This document shows, in pieces, positions 1-12,291 of a DNA stretch of 64,000 bases (position 1 is its first letter; every line of letters starts with the position of its first letter). Where the stretch lies: positions 2,521,501-2,585,500 of the forward strand of contig JANUWF010001179.1 in the NCBI GenBank assembly GCA_026120185.1, read 5' to 3'. The translations under genes were made by a program, and so were the position numbers. This DNA comes from Voacanga thouarsii (Eukaryota; Streptophyta; Magnoliopsida; Gentianales; Apocynaceae). A model generated the notes under the pieces. The model was not told the DNA's origin. It was given only the letters and a program-made list of their open reading frames with translations, and did no database searches.

Positions 1-287
1 CATCAAATCACTTAAGTCTTGTGGCTTTCCCTAAGTAAAAGTATTACATATGTTACATTACAATACAACAAGACTTTACACTTCGATACAACAATACAAC
101 AATACATTTCAATTTGAATTGGCAAAGTTGGAGCCTCTCATTTTTCAACAATTTTCTTTCTACAAAGGGAATGCATTTATAGTGATTTTAACTAAAATGC
201 TCTTTTGCATCCTTTGCATTTTTTTCATTTTTTATTTATAATTTTCTTTATTTTTCTTTTTCTTTTCTTTTCTTTTTTTTTCATCAC
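1..287 (-). mobile_element. Left end of L internal copy 1
   Basis: This matches 19406-19586 plus 21372-21480 in the other L copy (shared blocks around GTGGCTTTCCCTAAG, ATTACATATGTTACATTACA and CTCTTTTGCATCCTTTGCATT). It ends at ATCAC (283-287), the left target duplication of element A; L resumes at 15405. No coding content was seen. Confidence 0.8.
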
Positions 288-1547
288 TGATAAGGGCTAA
301 AAACATCATTTATTTCCTAGTTAATTGAGGTTGTTATGTGATACATTTGATGTAATAACTAGATATATTCCTTCATATTTGATTTTTTACCTTTGGAAAA
401 GTATTTTGGTCTATTTATGTAGAATAAAGCAAGAAAAATGCAAAAATCCCGGCGTCGGCCCAAGACTTGAACGGAGCTAGAAAATAGAGAAAAATAGAGC
501 AAGTCGGGATGTGAAAAGGGCAGGGCTGGTGCCAGCCTAAGACTGTCTAAAGGCGGCGAAATTTCTTTTTGCGCGCTGATTTGGGAATTTCCTAATAGTT
601 TTGGTATTTTTCAACTTGTACTCGACCTAGAACTCTTGGGGAATGATTTTTTGCATCTTGGGAACCTATTTAAGCAGGAAAAAAAATAAGAGAAATATAT
701 GAATCCAAGGATTAAAACTACAATTCAATTATTGAAAAAGAGATTCATCATTCAAGGCGCATTATTTAAGGTCTTCAAGGAAGAAGAATGGGGCTTATCT
801 ATGAGTTCTTTATTTTACCTTTATTTTCTTTTTCTCGAACAATAATGTGATTAATATTTTCATTGTAATTTGATATTATTTTGGGATTCAGGACTTTTAG
901 GTTAATTTAGTTATTTGACTAATTGATTATCATTCTTGATATTTGATTACTTATTATTATTAGAGAGTTGATGAATTTAGATTTACTTCTAATTGACTTG
1001 GGAAACAATGTTATGAGTTAATTTAATTTTATTAATTTCATATTTTTTATCTCTTAACGGACTTGGAAAATAAAATTAAGAATAAAGAACCAAGGTAATC
1101 AAAGATTAGTTCATTTCACCTAACGTATAGGGTTATTAACTAATTTCATATTCATTATTGCCTGGAGTATAGGGATAATTGTTGAGGGATGAGTTTAATG
1201 CATTCGTTGGTTATGTTGGTTTGATTGAAAAATCTACTAATTTAATCATGAGATAGTGAGTCTATAACTTGGGAAACAACTGGATTCTATTTTAATTCCT
1301 TCATGATACCAAGAAAAAAAATGATTATGATAATTGCGAAGTAATTCATGATCATGTTCTTCAAGAATGTTTGTCTAATTTCATATTCTTTTATCCTTGA
1401 GTTGTATATATACATTTTTTTATTTTTCTTTTTATTCTCATATCACTTTATTGGGTCAGTTAAACAATAAATGAAGAGTAACTAATGGTAGTTGTTCCTC
1501 GAGGATTGATACTCATTAATTCCATATACTATGCTTGCAATGAGTAT
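288..1547 (+). repeat. Element A 5' LTR, first part
   Basis: It aligns with 13968-15300 (3' LTR) from TGATA to GCAATGAGTAT. The copy is cut at 1547 by solo LTR S1 and resumes at 11302. Differences from the 3' LTR are scattered and mostly transitions, as expected of an old methylated element. Confidence 0.9.
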
Positions 1548-2263
1548 TGTGACATCCCTCTCGGTTTGTAAGTAAATGAGTACTACTTTGTTTTGAAGAA
1601 GTATATGTGTGGATATACAAAATAACAAATGCTCAATTTAATTAGATGAATGTTTCGGAGCAATAAAAATTTTAAGGGGCGACGACAGAATTTTTATTTG
1701 CGAATTAAGAAAAACTGGGAAAGAATTTGGGAATTTCGAGAGGCATCATTGTGCTCAGTATAATGAGTAGAGTTCATTAGTAAAAGAAAAAGTTTTTCCC
1801 AACTAGAATAATTAATGGACTGAACTATGATTATTCCTGAGGAAAATGATAGATTTTGAGAAGAACAGACAAATGGCGATTTGTGATTAGTTGGGAGATG
1901 ATGAATCATCAAGGTGAGGTGGAAGTGGAATTTACTATTAAGAGATGATTGGTGGCATTAGAGTAGCATGCCTAGTCAACATGTTTATTCATCACTAGTA
2001 TTTAATGCACAAGCTTTGTGAAACCCCAATCGAAACCAACCTTAGAGTAAGGGGGTTGGGATGCATATCATATTCTATTAAATGTTTAAATATATTTTTA
2101 TATGATTTTATGTGCTTTGGATTTGTGTTTTATAGTCTAGAGTGCTTGGTTATGATTTTTGAGAAAGAATGACAAAATGATAATTTTTGCCTGAGGAGAA
2201 AATAGGGAGATAGCTTGAGGATTAAATAAGAAAAAATATTTTAGAGAGAAAATAAGATCAAAA

Positions 2264-2330
2264 GTTGCTGTGGTTTAGTGGTTAGAGCTTTGGAATTAAT
2301 TCTTGAGGTCATGGGTTCAAATTCCATCAT
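2264..2330 (+). other. tRNA-like module in LTR S2 (A box and B box)
   Basis: TGGTTTAGTGG (2271-2281) fits the Pol III A box TRGYNNAGYGG, and GGTTCAAATTCC (2314-2325) fits the B box, at tRNA spacing. Bases 2312-2328 can form a T arm: five pairs ATGGG/TCCAT (the last G-T) around a seven-base loop TTCAAAT. The anticodon arm is poor, so this is a tRNA-derived relic, not a tRNA gene. It recurs at the same place in S4 and in the G1 LTR. Confidence 0.6.
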
Positions 2331-3965
2331 TAGAGCTTTAGTATGATTAAATTTTATTTTTGCTTGGGAAGTGGTACTTTCGGCCTTAAGAGCTTTAGGG
2401 TAGAGTAGAGATGTTTTCCTAGGAGAGACATGATAGGAGTACTCTAATCCTATTCTTTTACCCTACACAAAAATTCCTAAGGGAAATAATTTCTTCTTGA
2501 TCTTTAATTTCTCCGAATTCTCAATTCATTAGGTTGGTCAAATTTGTTCTAGCTAATTTCATTCCAGGAAATTCAGTGAAGTGCTGTGGCTTTGAAGGTT
2601 CAAAATGTCTTAGTGGAAGACATCTTATGGACCGAAAATGTGGAAGGGATGGGGAAGGTTCCAAGAGAATTAATTCCCCTAGTGAACCTTCTAAAATTTC
2701 ACTCTAACTAGGTTCATTTTCCTTCATGTCATGAACTGAAATTTTCACAGCTTCTTGTGCCTTCAAAGTGTCAAAATTCTCAGCCATTATTCCCTCCCAC
2801 ATGCTACCAGAAAATGGCCCTTTTGTACAGCTTGAAACCTGGAATTTTCTGGTCATTTTCGGACTGCACAAATGCTGTGGAAAACCAGAAACATTTCTGG
2901 GCAAAATCGCAGCATAGGTGCCCCTATACCAAGCTGATTTCTTCTAGTTTTCTCCCAACTCCTTAGCCATGGTTTTTCCTCCATGAAGAAGGCTGGAAAC
3001 CAGCCATGAAGGACCCCTGGAATCTCCTTCAAACTCTCTACAAACTAGCTGGAAAATGGCAGCCGAAACTGCCCAGGAAAATTCCAGCAGTAGCGAAAAT
3101 TCTGTGCAGGATTTCTGTCCAGCTTTGTTTCCTAATTCAGCCCTGACCAAAACTCCATCCTTTTCCTGCACAAACCACTCTTAAACATCCCTGAACTGAA
3201 CTCCATTGTCCTCCCCAAGCTCCTGCACGAAAATCTGACATGACTGCCTGAAAATATCTCCAGCAAATCACTGCAATCCTTCCTTGATTGGATACCAAAA
3301 TTCCAGCCATAAATTTAGCAACCTTCCATAAAATGTCCCTTAAACAACCAAACCTTTCCTTCACCATTGTACCCCCTCTTTTCGGCCACCATTAACCTCC
3401 AGCTTTCATCCAGCAAAAACTTAGAGCAATCAGTCGGCCATAACAGCTTCCAAAAAGCTTCCATTGAATGAGATATTCTTGCTATATTTTGTTTCTAAAT
3501 TTAGTTCCCAAAAATATTCTTTTAGGATTTCAACAACCAGCCTTTCCTTCTTCCTTTCAAACCAGAAAATCATCTACCTAAAACACTCTAGCAATTTGGT
3601 CACTCTCTCCCTCAGAATTTTGGCCAGCATTAACCAAAATTCCTCCATTCTCTTCAACCTTCAAGCACACATAGAACACTAAGAACGCCTACTCCTTTCT
3701 TTCGCCTAATACATCTCCAAATTACTTCAAACTTCTTCCAAAAATTCCAGATTTCATCTACTCACTGCCCTGAGTCCATCCATATCATTTTTAACATCAA
3801 ACTCTAAAATCCAACTTACTCTTTTGGATAAAAAAAAAATTAGAAATTTTGTGAAGGCTCAAGAACACCTTCAAGGTGGGTTTGTTCAAACAACTTCATC
3901 TTCTCTAATCTTTGATCTCTAATGAATATATATATGAAAAAATCATGCTAATGGATTCTCTTCAT

Positions 3966-3968
<3 letters not shown>

Positions 3969-4000
<32 letters not shown>
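3969..4000 (+). repeat. (CT)n microsatellite in S2
   Basis: Sixteen uninterrupted CT units. The matching place in S4 has grown into a compound (CTT)n(CT)n tract. Confidence 0.95.
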
Positions 4001-4003
<3 letters not shown>

Positions 4004-6277
4004 CCGAACCTCTCTCCTTCTTGGCCGAAGGCTCTTCACTAATGGCCATGCTTTCTTCATCTCTCTTGGACGAATCTAGGCATCTAGGAGTTGAGATCCA
4101 TTCGAAACTACTTCAAAGTGCTCGCCAATCAAGTAAGTCCCCTCAACCCTCTTTTCAGACTCTAGATTCATGTCTCTAGAGTGATATTAGAAGGAGATGG
4201 GCTATGATTGTGGTTTAAGCATGTGTTGTTGTGATGAGTTGAATTTGAAGCATGGATGGATATGTGTATATGATGGAGTTGGGGTTGATGCATGTGATGA
4301 TTTATCTTGGATGATATTATGATGTTTTTAGGATTTAATGCGTGTCTCCTTGTCTTTACGATCAAGTATGCTAGAGATTATGTCATCTATGGTGAATAGG
4401 ATTTATATTCGTATATGATCATTAAAGCCATGATTATGTTTATGCTAGTAGAGGTTGGATCATGCCTTAGTAAATTTAGATCTATGCCTATATGCATGAT
4501 TTGGATGACTTGATGAATTAAATGGGTGTATATGTTCATGATTGTGGTTAGCAATAGAATTATGATCATGACCTAGATGTCCCAAAGCTAAATTTTATTT
4601 CTTCAATAAAATGTTTAATATTATGAACTTTGCTAGTAATTTCGAAAAACCCTAAGAATGGTAGATTTGGATTATTATATATATACTAAGGATATTTTAG
4701 TCAAATAGATGATAGCTTTACTAGAAAATAATATATATATATATATATATATATTATATAAAATGATAATATCAAATAAAGCCTTTTATGAAAATAATCA
4801 TAATAAGTAAAATATTTATTTATTATCTTTTAGCCAAAACCTATTAAAATTTATTTATTATCTTTCAATCAAGATTCATTAAAATTTATTTTGAACTAAT
4901 TTTAATTATCAATTATTTTCTAGCAATTAATTATTAATAAATTATTATTTTACCTAATACCACCTAGGACCTTTTTATCAAATAAACTCTAAATTATTCT
5001 TAGCAAGAATTAAACCTTCAACTTATTAGTACCTATTTCCCAAAACTCTAATTATTTTAAATATCAAATTAGACTTAGCTTATAAACCCTTTTATTTATT
5101 ATTTGGCCTTAAAGCTTGGGACACTAGGATCATGGTAGTAGTGAGTTGAGTTAGTCTTATTTGTGAAAGAAGAATTTGGCTGGAGTCTGATTGTGATTTA
5201 TATTTACCCCAAGCTGGGTTGGGTCAGTGATCGAAGATCTTTATTTTATCTAAGGATCAGGTAAGCTCCTGCATAATACCTGATTGATGTAAAACTGTTT
5301 ATTACGGCAAGCCAAATGTAGAGTGCATGGACACTCATTTCTGTAAAGACAATTGAGGATTGACTTCTTCCTTATTTTAGTCAAATGAATTATTTGAAAA
5401 TCAATAAGCAGATTTACTCACACTCAAAATTCTTTCTAAAACTAATTTTGACAAAGGCTTTGGAAAACCCTTAATTACCATTTTCAAGTGAAACTGTGTT
5501 TTGTTCATTTTTTCCAAGTGGGATACGTTCGTTGAGTACTCAATACGGGTGGACGACTAAGACTAGTCTATGAAGGGTTAGGATGAGTCTCTCAATAGAT
5601 GGTCACCTCTGAGGGGTGAGTCCTTCCCGGATAAGATGTCAGTCCAGTAGGTCGTGCCAGTCTGAGCTAGCAGTTTTTATTTCAGTCAAGTGACTGTGTT
5701 TTGCCTGAATGGACACCCAGTTATTGTTTGGGTATAGAGAAGGAGGAGTATCTTGCCCAGTAAGCTGATCACTTACTTTTTTTTTGTCAGTCTGCACAAA
5801 GTGTTGACATTCTGACCGGTTATGAGGCCCAACGTGTGGTAACCCATGATCCTTTCTTTTGAGTGGTTTATTTTATTAATTATGTATGGCTGGAAGCCAA
5901 AACACTACTCTTGATTTTGACTAATGTTTTTTGCTTGCCAGTAATTCTCTTATAAAGATTTTATACTATGCATTCACGAACTGTTTTTACTCGACATTCA
6001 AAGCACACACGGTCTTACTGAGATTTTTGTCTCATCACCATTTTTACCATGATTTCAGGTCGATCCTGCTGTGGGGATGAGTAGCTAGATATTGTCTGCC
6101 TTGGAAGATTTTTGCTGATAATTTATTTTGTGTAATGCTTTGGGGAAATGAGAGTGGATAAATTTTATTATGGATTCGTTTTTGGTACTTGTGGATTTAT
6201 TCTTGGGATGTAATAAATGTTAAGTTAAATTTTTTTTTTTATTCCACAATTTTATTTGTGTGACTTAGCTATAAAGA

Positions 6278-6299
6278 TCCCTTGTCCTTTGGACGGGGC
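6278..6299 (+). other. Conserved LTR 3'-end hairpin (S2 copy)
   Basis: GTCC and GGAC (6284-6287 and 6291-6294) pair around TTT. An outer stem of CCC and GGG follows across a TT bulge. It ends 42 nt before the LTR terminus. See the G2 copy at 27404-27429. Confidence 0.55.
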
Positions 6300-6346
6300 G
6301 ACATCCCCGGCCCTGGTGGGCCTAAGTAGTGGGGTGTTACAAGCTT

Positions 6347-8856
6347 AGTCAGCAAGCTTAATCACCATTTCTAGATTTTAACACAAGGGCAATTTTTATA
6401 CAACAAGAAGATGATGGTGGTGACGAAGGTGGCTGGCCAAGAGAAAAGAAAAAGGAAAAGAAGAAGAAAAGGAAAAGGAAGACGAATTATAGCTATATTA
6501 TTTTTTATTCACAAAAATGCTTGGTTGGGTATAAGGAAAGCTAGGTGGAACTTCAAGATTTGGCTGCAAGAGTTATGCATGGCAATATTTGATTGGTCAC
6601 AAGAACAATCATGCAAGGATTTCCAAAGAATTCTAGAGAATTCTATCAAATTCCTAAGTGACACCTAGTAGCCATTTGGACCAATTATAAACCTCCAAGG
6701 GAATTGAAGCCATTTGAAGCTTGTTTGACTTGAAGAGCATTTTTCCTATAAACAGCCATGGAGTTTCGGTTGGGAAGGGCTTTAGAAGCCAGAATTTCGG
6801 AAGCAAACAAGGGGAAAAGGAGAAGAGAAAAGAAAAAAGAAAATAGAGAGAGAGAGAGAGAGAGAGAGAGCCAAGAAGAACTTGGGCTATTTAGCTTAAA
6901 AATCAGCAAATAAAAGGTAAAGGACTCCCTTGCTCAAATTAAAGTTGTTATTTGAAGCATGGTGATCATTTTGGTATGAATATTACAAAAAGCTATGCAT
7001 GAATCATGAAATTTACTTGGTAAATATTTCATGATTATGGGCTGTTTTGAGTAAAGTAATATGGTGGTGGATATGGTTGTGCTTTTTCTGTGATTATGTG
7101 AAGTTTAAAAGTGATTTTAAGGCATTCAATTAGGATAAGTATGGCTGATCATGTAAAGGAACGAAAGGAAGAAGAAATGAAGTAATGTTATGTGAATTGC
7201 TGAGAAAATTGCGATGATTATATGATACATGCAAGCTGCCAACTTTGTTCTGATTTGGTTTGTGAAAAATTACAACTTTACTATTAACTGGAAATTGTGT
7301 GAATGGATAATGGTTAAGAGAAATGAAATGAACTAATTGATATTTATATGCTATGGAAGAAGGAGAACAAAGATATAATAGGTTTGCTGGAAAAATGGAT
7401 GCATTCCAGAAAATACTGAGTAGGTTTTCGTCCAGTAGTTCTGTAACGTCCCTCGACTTAAATAGAGTAAGTTTATAGCTTTATAGCTAATGACTCTAGG
7501 ATTGTTTTGGCTCAAGTTTTAGGTTAATCGGATTTACGGATTAAAAGTTATGGTGAAAATTGTAAAAGGTGCCAAATCAGCAATGAGATTTCACTACTGG
7601 AGCTTTGTATTCAAAACTGAACGAAATGACTAAGAGAATTGGTATTCCATGAGTTTTAAATTGTAAAGGAAGGTCTTAAGGATATTTTAAAACTTGTTTG
7701 ACATCATTTGGACTTATGGACTGATGGTTCTGAGCAAAACTTGATGATGTGCCAAAGCCGGAAAATTACAGAATCTCCATTAAAGAACAAATAAAGGCAT
7801 GAAGTGATTTTATTTATGTTCATGGATGATTGAGAAGTTAATTGGGTCTATGATGACCATATATTCTTGTGAAGAAGATGAAATAAGGAAATGAATTACA
7901 AGTGTAAGGATTATATGTCATTTCAAGTATGAAATGAAATATGAAAGGAAGCGATACCCTTAGATGAACATATATTTAGCTATAAGTGTGCATTGTCATC
8001 AAGGCATAGAATACTAATTGTGTTATGAATGGTTAGCATTGTAGGCCGTTCATTGTAAAGCTTTGGTGATGACTTAGCTAGTATTTATTTTGCTAAGCGA
8101 TAAGTGATTCAAAGTGAGTCCCTTGATTTTTAAATCCCTGTTTGGCTAGGTGTTTTCTGGAACACTGCAATTGTGAAATTCCTAAGTTTGTGAAAATATA
8201 TGAATTATTAATTTCTTATGGGTGATGAAATATTTCCGGTATGATGAAATATTTCCGGTATAATGAAATATTTTTCGGATATGGAAATGAGTTATCCTAA
8301 CATATTTAAAATAAAGTTTTAGAAGCTAACAATCCTCGGCTTTCAAATATCTTGGAATCACAAAGTGCTTTGAATAAACGTTTTCCTGATATAGATTCGT
8401 GTTTTTCTACTATATTTATGAAAACGTTTTTACTTGAGATTTGCGGGCATCGATTGTCATATTTTAACATAAATCCTTTTCTTGAAGATTTATGTATTAC
8501 AAAGCTTTTATCCTTGGAAAACTATGTTTTATGCGCAACGCGAGCTTCCTAAATTTAGAGAAAAAAAAAACTATATTTAATTCAAACTTTACGGTTGAAC
8601 TCGCGTAGGATTATTTTCTTCAAAATAAATCCAATGGTTTAAAAAATGTTATAATTTTGGACTGAGGAATATGGAAACATTTTACGAGTCAACTGAACTT
8701 TGGTTTTCTAGACTCCATTTTAATTATGGAAATTTTATGAAATGAAATACAAACATTTCACTAGATCAAATGGAGAACCAAGCTTATTAAGAGTTTCAAA
8801 TTCTTTATTACTCATTAATCATCGATTTCGTGCATATAATTTAAAAAAACTGTTAT
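6347..8856 (+). repeat. S1 LTR body between its two insertions
   Basis: This is the continuation of S1 after S2. It holds a purine-rich stretch (6430-6480), a TATA-like CCTATAAACAG near 6747, a GA tract (6845-6869) and blocks similar to the G2 LTR. A triplicated short motif, GATGAAATATTTCCGGTAT or near it, occurs at 8223-8280. Open frames here are short and shared with no protein family. Confidence 0.65.
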
Positions 8857-10354
8857 TGTTAGGGATATGCCCTAAAGTCAATTTATAGTTATACTATTGT
8901 CGTTATGTTTTATATAATAATATGAGATTTTCCGTTGCATGAATAGTGCATTTTATTTTGTGGTCATCAAGTACGTGACTTGGTAGTAAAACCCAACAAT
9001 GAATACAATAACTATTCTAAAACTATCCCTGATCGATTATTATTATTGGAACAATAATAAATTAAGATTAGTATGTTTGTGACTTGATGGCTATGTTTTA
9101 CTGGTCATGGATATTTGTGATATCAAGTCAAAACATAAATAAATGTTAGAGAACATTGTATTGGACATGACCCACTGTGAGAGTACTTCATGGAACATGT
9201 CATAAGTACTTTCTAGCCAGAATGATATTAAAAGTCCTTCAACCTAAATTCATCATAATTTCCTACTTGATAAATTCTATATTTTGACGTTGTCTAAAGT
9301 TGTCTTTAACCAAATAATAAATTAGACTACTGTTGGACATAAAATAAATCAAGGAGAGAAATATAATTGATAGTGAAGGAATTTGTCCCACTCAATTATG
9401 AGAGAGATGTCCATGGGCCCCTTGATAAATTAGACCGTTAAAATGCATAGCCGTGCTCAAATATATCAATCTAAGATATTGATATCATTTATTTGAACAA
9501 TCTACTATGAAATCAAGAAATAATTAATTAAGCTTAATAAGGATGACATGCTCCGTACCTTATGCTTAATCTAGATATCGTGTGACAAAATGACTAAATA
9601 TAAAATTGTGGTTTGGTTCAAAGAGATCATTGATCTCCATTTAACCTGGATAGTTATAATGTTTTGTTAGAAATCTTTTATAACTTGTGGGCCATTTCAA
9701 TATAATTTAGGCACACTGCTAGTGTTAAATGAACTTATAGGGCCACATAATAAGCGAACTTGTTAGGTTATTTTTCTAGTAACCAAATTTGATGAATTTG
9801 AAAATATGTCTAAGTTAATCGAACTTAGAAAATTTATCAGATACAATAAATCTAGAAATGTGTTCACATTCGATGTTTCTGAATGATGTCCAGATTATAA
9901 GAATCTAACTCAGTAAATTAATTAGTTAAATTACCGAGATAATAGTAAAATTTTATCATATCAGTTTTAATTTAATTTAAATTTAAATTAAAATATAATA
10001 AGATATTATCAGAGTTGGACTCTAAGAGGTTCGGGGGTTTTAAGAAAACCCTAGCCATTTTCTCAAGAGCCTTGTTCTGTTGAGAATATTCGTGCCTCCA
10101 TTCACCAGATAAAAAAAAAACCCTCTCAAACCCTAGGTGCTAGCACTCTCGGGGTAATGAGTCAATTCACCGTATGTATCCGATAGAGGACGTTCGTACA
10201 CTGTAGCGTCTGATGATCATTCGAGTTGCATGTACGACAGCACAATCAAAATTAAAAGATCTCGATTACGCTGAACAAAAATAATTCTGTAAACCTTAAA
10301 TCTTCTTAATTATTCGGAAGGAATTCATGGGTGTTTTCTGCGTTTAGGAGTCCA
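8857..10354 (+). mobile_element. Copia-type solo LTR inside S1
   Basis: It starts TGTTAGGGATATGCCC and matches, in reverse, the LTR at 53320-54813 almost throughout (for example the blocks at 8940-9010 and 54660-54740). Homology stops near 10354 in TGCGTTTAGGAGTCC; the expected terminal CTAACA appears only at 10423-10428 after unrelated bases, so the right edge is altered. No clear target duplication was found: GTTAT precedes it and TATTT follows 10428. Orientation is inferred from the start and end motifs usual for copia LTRs. Confidence 0.7.
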
Positions 10355-11296
10355 TAAAGCCCAAACCATTATATCCTGTTTCATGACAATTTTTTCATAT
10401 TACATGATTAAATCATGAACTCCTAACATATTTTTCAACTACTTGAGAAAATCCCAGCATGTGTCATATTTCATGATATTTCACTCATGCTCTGCATTTA
10501 GAAGTCCTGATTGTCCCCAAGTGCGTCACTTGATCATCCCTAAGTGGGTCACCTGAATAACCGTCCCAAGTAAGTCACCTGCACATGAAATCTTGCACAC
10601 TTGAATTTACATAATTTATACTTGAATTTTTTAATTCCTGAAAATTCCTGAATTCCTAAAATGACATGTTTTATGCTTGAATTCCTGAATTCATAAAATG
10701 GAATACCTACATTACTTGAATTCCTGATTTCCTACATATGAATTTTCCCGAAATAACACCGGCTTTACCTGAATTCTTGAAATCCTAAGCATGATATTTC
10801 TAGTAAGGGCTCATGGATTTTACTACCTGCATTTGTGGATAAACATGAATTCCCAATACATGATTATGCCTATTTACACATCTTGTTGCTACTTGCTTTA
10901 CTGTTTAACCCTAAAAGTAGTACTAAGCTTTAACAGTTGTTTCTTTGAGAAAAACACTAGTGCACACGGGACTCACTGAGTGTTTAGTACTCACACGATT
11001 TTATTCTTGACAAATTTTAGAGACCAATTCCAATTAAAAGATTCTCGGCCAAGGAGTCAGGAGACAATGTCAAGGATGATTGTAAGGACATAGATATAAT
11101 TCTTATTTGGTTAGAATAACTTATTCTTTATATGGCTATGTGTATCAATTGTTCTTGTATCTAAAGTGATGTTTTGGAAAAATTCCGCTACATTGTACGT
11201 TGATTTCATTATAAAGACCCCTTGACTGGGAAGATCAAATAGGGTGACATCCCACAATGTAAGGCCCGCTAGGATATGAATATATGGGGTGTTACA
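10355..11296 (+). repeat. S1 LTR 3' part
   Basis: It carries the box GCACACGGGACTCACTGAG (10962-10980) and a stem-loop with TGAGT (10977-10981) and ACTCA (10989-10993). A degraded form of the 3'-end hairpin lies at 11217-11234 (only TTGA/TCAA and CCC/GGG still pair). Short repeats of AAGTGGGTCACCTGA type occur at 10515-10580. It ends at 11296. Confidence 0.7.
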
Positions 11297-11301
11297 AGTA
11301 T

Positions 11302-11403
11302 ATTTGCTCATATGTGTAATTTAGAGATTACTTTTTAATTAAAACTTGGTTAGGGATGGATTTAAAATTGTATGATTTTTATACACCTAAATCTTACGCA
11401 TTA
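11302..11403 (+). repeat. Element A 5' LTR, second part
   Basis: This continues the LTR interrupted by S1 and matches 15298-15399. It ends CATTA where the 3' LTR has CATCA. Confidence 0.88.
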
Positions 11404-11409
11404 AGTTTT

Positions 11410-11427
11410 TGGCAGCGTTGCTAGGGA
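11410..11427 (+). other. Primer binding site of A (tRNA-Asp type, degraded)
   Basis: The site differs at four positions from TGGCGCCGTTGCCGGGGA, the complement of the plant tRNA-Asp 3' end that Athila/Tat elements use. It lies 6 bp after the 5' LTR. Confidence 0.75.
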
Positions 11428-11667
11428 ACAATATCATGAAATTTTGGATTTTATTGATTTAACCATGTTTATATGTATATATATCTCTATGTAAAGTTGT
11501 ATATATTCTTCGTGTAAATAATTGTCATATCTTATTGTCTATATACTTAATTTATGTTGTATTTTACTCACTAACTTAGCTCAATGTTGTACTTCGTATG
11601 TCAATTATACTTGCTAATCTCATTTTATATTTATAAAACTAACAAGATATCATATGTAGGTAACATG

Positions 11668-12291
11668 ACCAATTGGAACATAGGGCAATACCCTTGCAAT
11701 TTTCAAGAGATAAAACATTGGCCATCGGACTCAACTGCTCTAGAAGCAATAGTGGGAAAATTTGCAACCCATATGACCAAGCGATACCATGGCATATATG
11801 ACAAGCTTGCAAATTTTGAGGAAATGATTCAAAATATGGAGGGCAATTTGGTTTTTAACAGACTTAGTGTTAAAATCACAAGAACAGTCACCATTAGGGT
11901 TGGAAACTCAAAAGGATTCAGCTGCCATTATATTAAGAAGTGGTAAAGAGCTGTCGGATATAGCAAGAGAGAATCGGCAGCAGCCCTCACCTGAAAACAA
12001 AATTGATGACTCCAAAGAAGCTAGGCCGAGCCGACTCCCCTCTGTACACCACTCGAAAAGCAAGGCAAAAATCCAGGTTTGCAAGCCCAAGTTCCCCACC
12101 CTACCTAAACACAAAAACAATAAAATATGCACAATTTGATAAATTTCTAGAAATTTTCAAACGACTGCACATAAACATCCCATTTTGAGGCGTTGATACA
12201 CATGCCCAAATATGCAAAGTTCCTCAAAAGCATGCTTGTCGATAAGAAAAGATTGGAAGAATTATCTACTATGGTTTTGAATAAAGAATAA
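11668..12291 (+). pseudogene. gag: Element A gag remnant (3' part) up to the gag-protease junction
   Basis: The ATG at 11668 opens a frame beginning MTNWNIGQYP that resembles the linker and coiled part of Athila gag but lacks the capsid core. After a frame change, the gag C-terminal block SAAIILRSGKEL (about 11916-11951) is clear; this signature follows the zinc-knuckle region in Athila polyproteins. Further frame changes lead to FLEIFKRLHINIPF (about 12143-12185) and then MPKYAKFLKSMLVDKKRLEE (about 12202-12261), the conserved stretch just before protease. It stops at 12289-12291. Capsid and protease are both absent. Frames are broken at least twice, so no protein is expected. Confidence 0.75.

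Larger units (their letters stand above)
2017..6341 (+). mobile_element. S2: solo LTR (chromovirus, S2/S4/G1 subfamily) inside S1
   Basis: It begins TGTGAAACCCC and ends GTGGGGTGTTACA, flanked by AGCTT at 2012-2016 and 6342-6346. It is collinear with S4 (37193-41487) over its whole 4.3 kb. Its first bases also resemble the G1 3' LTR at 48758 (CCCCA, then CCTTAG, then GGGG). It contains a CT microsatellite (3969-4000), an AT-rich tract (about 4680-5100), the palindrome TTGAGTACTCAA (5532-5543), a stem-loop (6019-6034) and the 3'-end hairpin (6278-6299). No coding frames of interest. Confidence 0.88.
1548..11296 (+). mobile_element. S1: solo LTR of a Tekay/Del-like chromovirus, with two insertions
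   Basis: It begins TGTGACATCCC and ends GGGGTGTTACA, with the 5-bp duplication AGTAT at 1543-1547 and 11297-11301. Without S2 and the copia-type LTR about 3.9 kb remains, the size of S3. It is recognised as an LTR, not an unknown insert, by similarity to the G2 3' LTR: the block around 7620-7740 parallels 25390-25510, and the last 100 bp carry the same AAAGACCCC...GACATCCC segment. A TATA-like CCTATAAACAG lies near 6747. There is no internal domain and no second LTR, so it arose by LTR-LTR recombination. Confidence 0.85.

Noticed and set aside
2264..2330. A working tRNA gene
   Set aside because: The anticodon arm and acceptor stem are not convincing; called a tRNA-derived relic instead.
2757..3367. 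Several overlapping frames of 66-76 codons in S2
   Set aside because: They are not shared by the collinear S4 LTR and lie inside a non-coding LTR.
6411..6668. A Lys/Arg-rich 85-codon frame
   Set aside because: It arises from a purine-rich tract in the S1 LTR; no homologous frame in other LTRs.
8857..10428. Extending the copia-type LTR to the CTAACA at 10428
   Set aside because: Homology with the copy at 53320 stops near 10354 and no target duplication supports 10428, so the shorter end was used.
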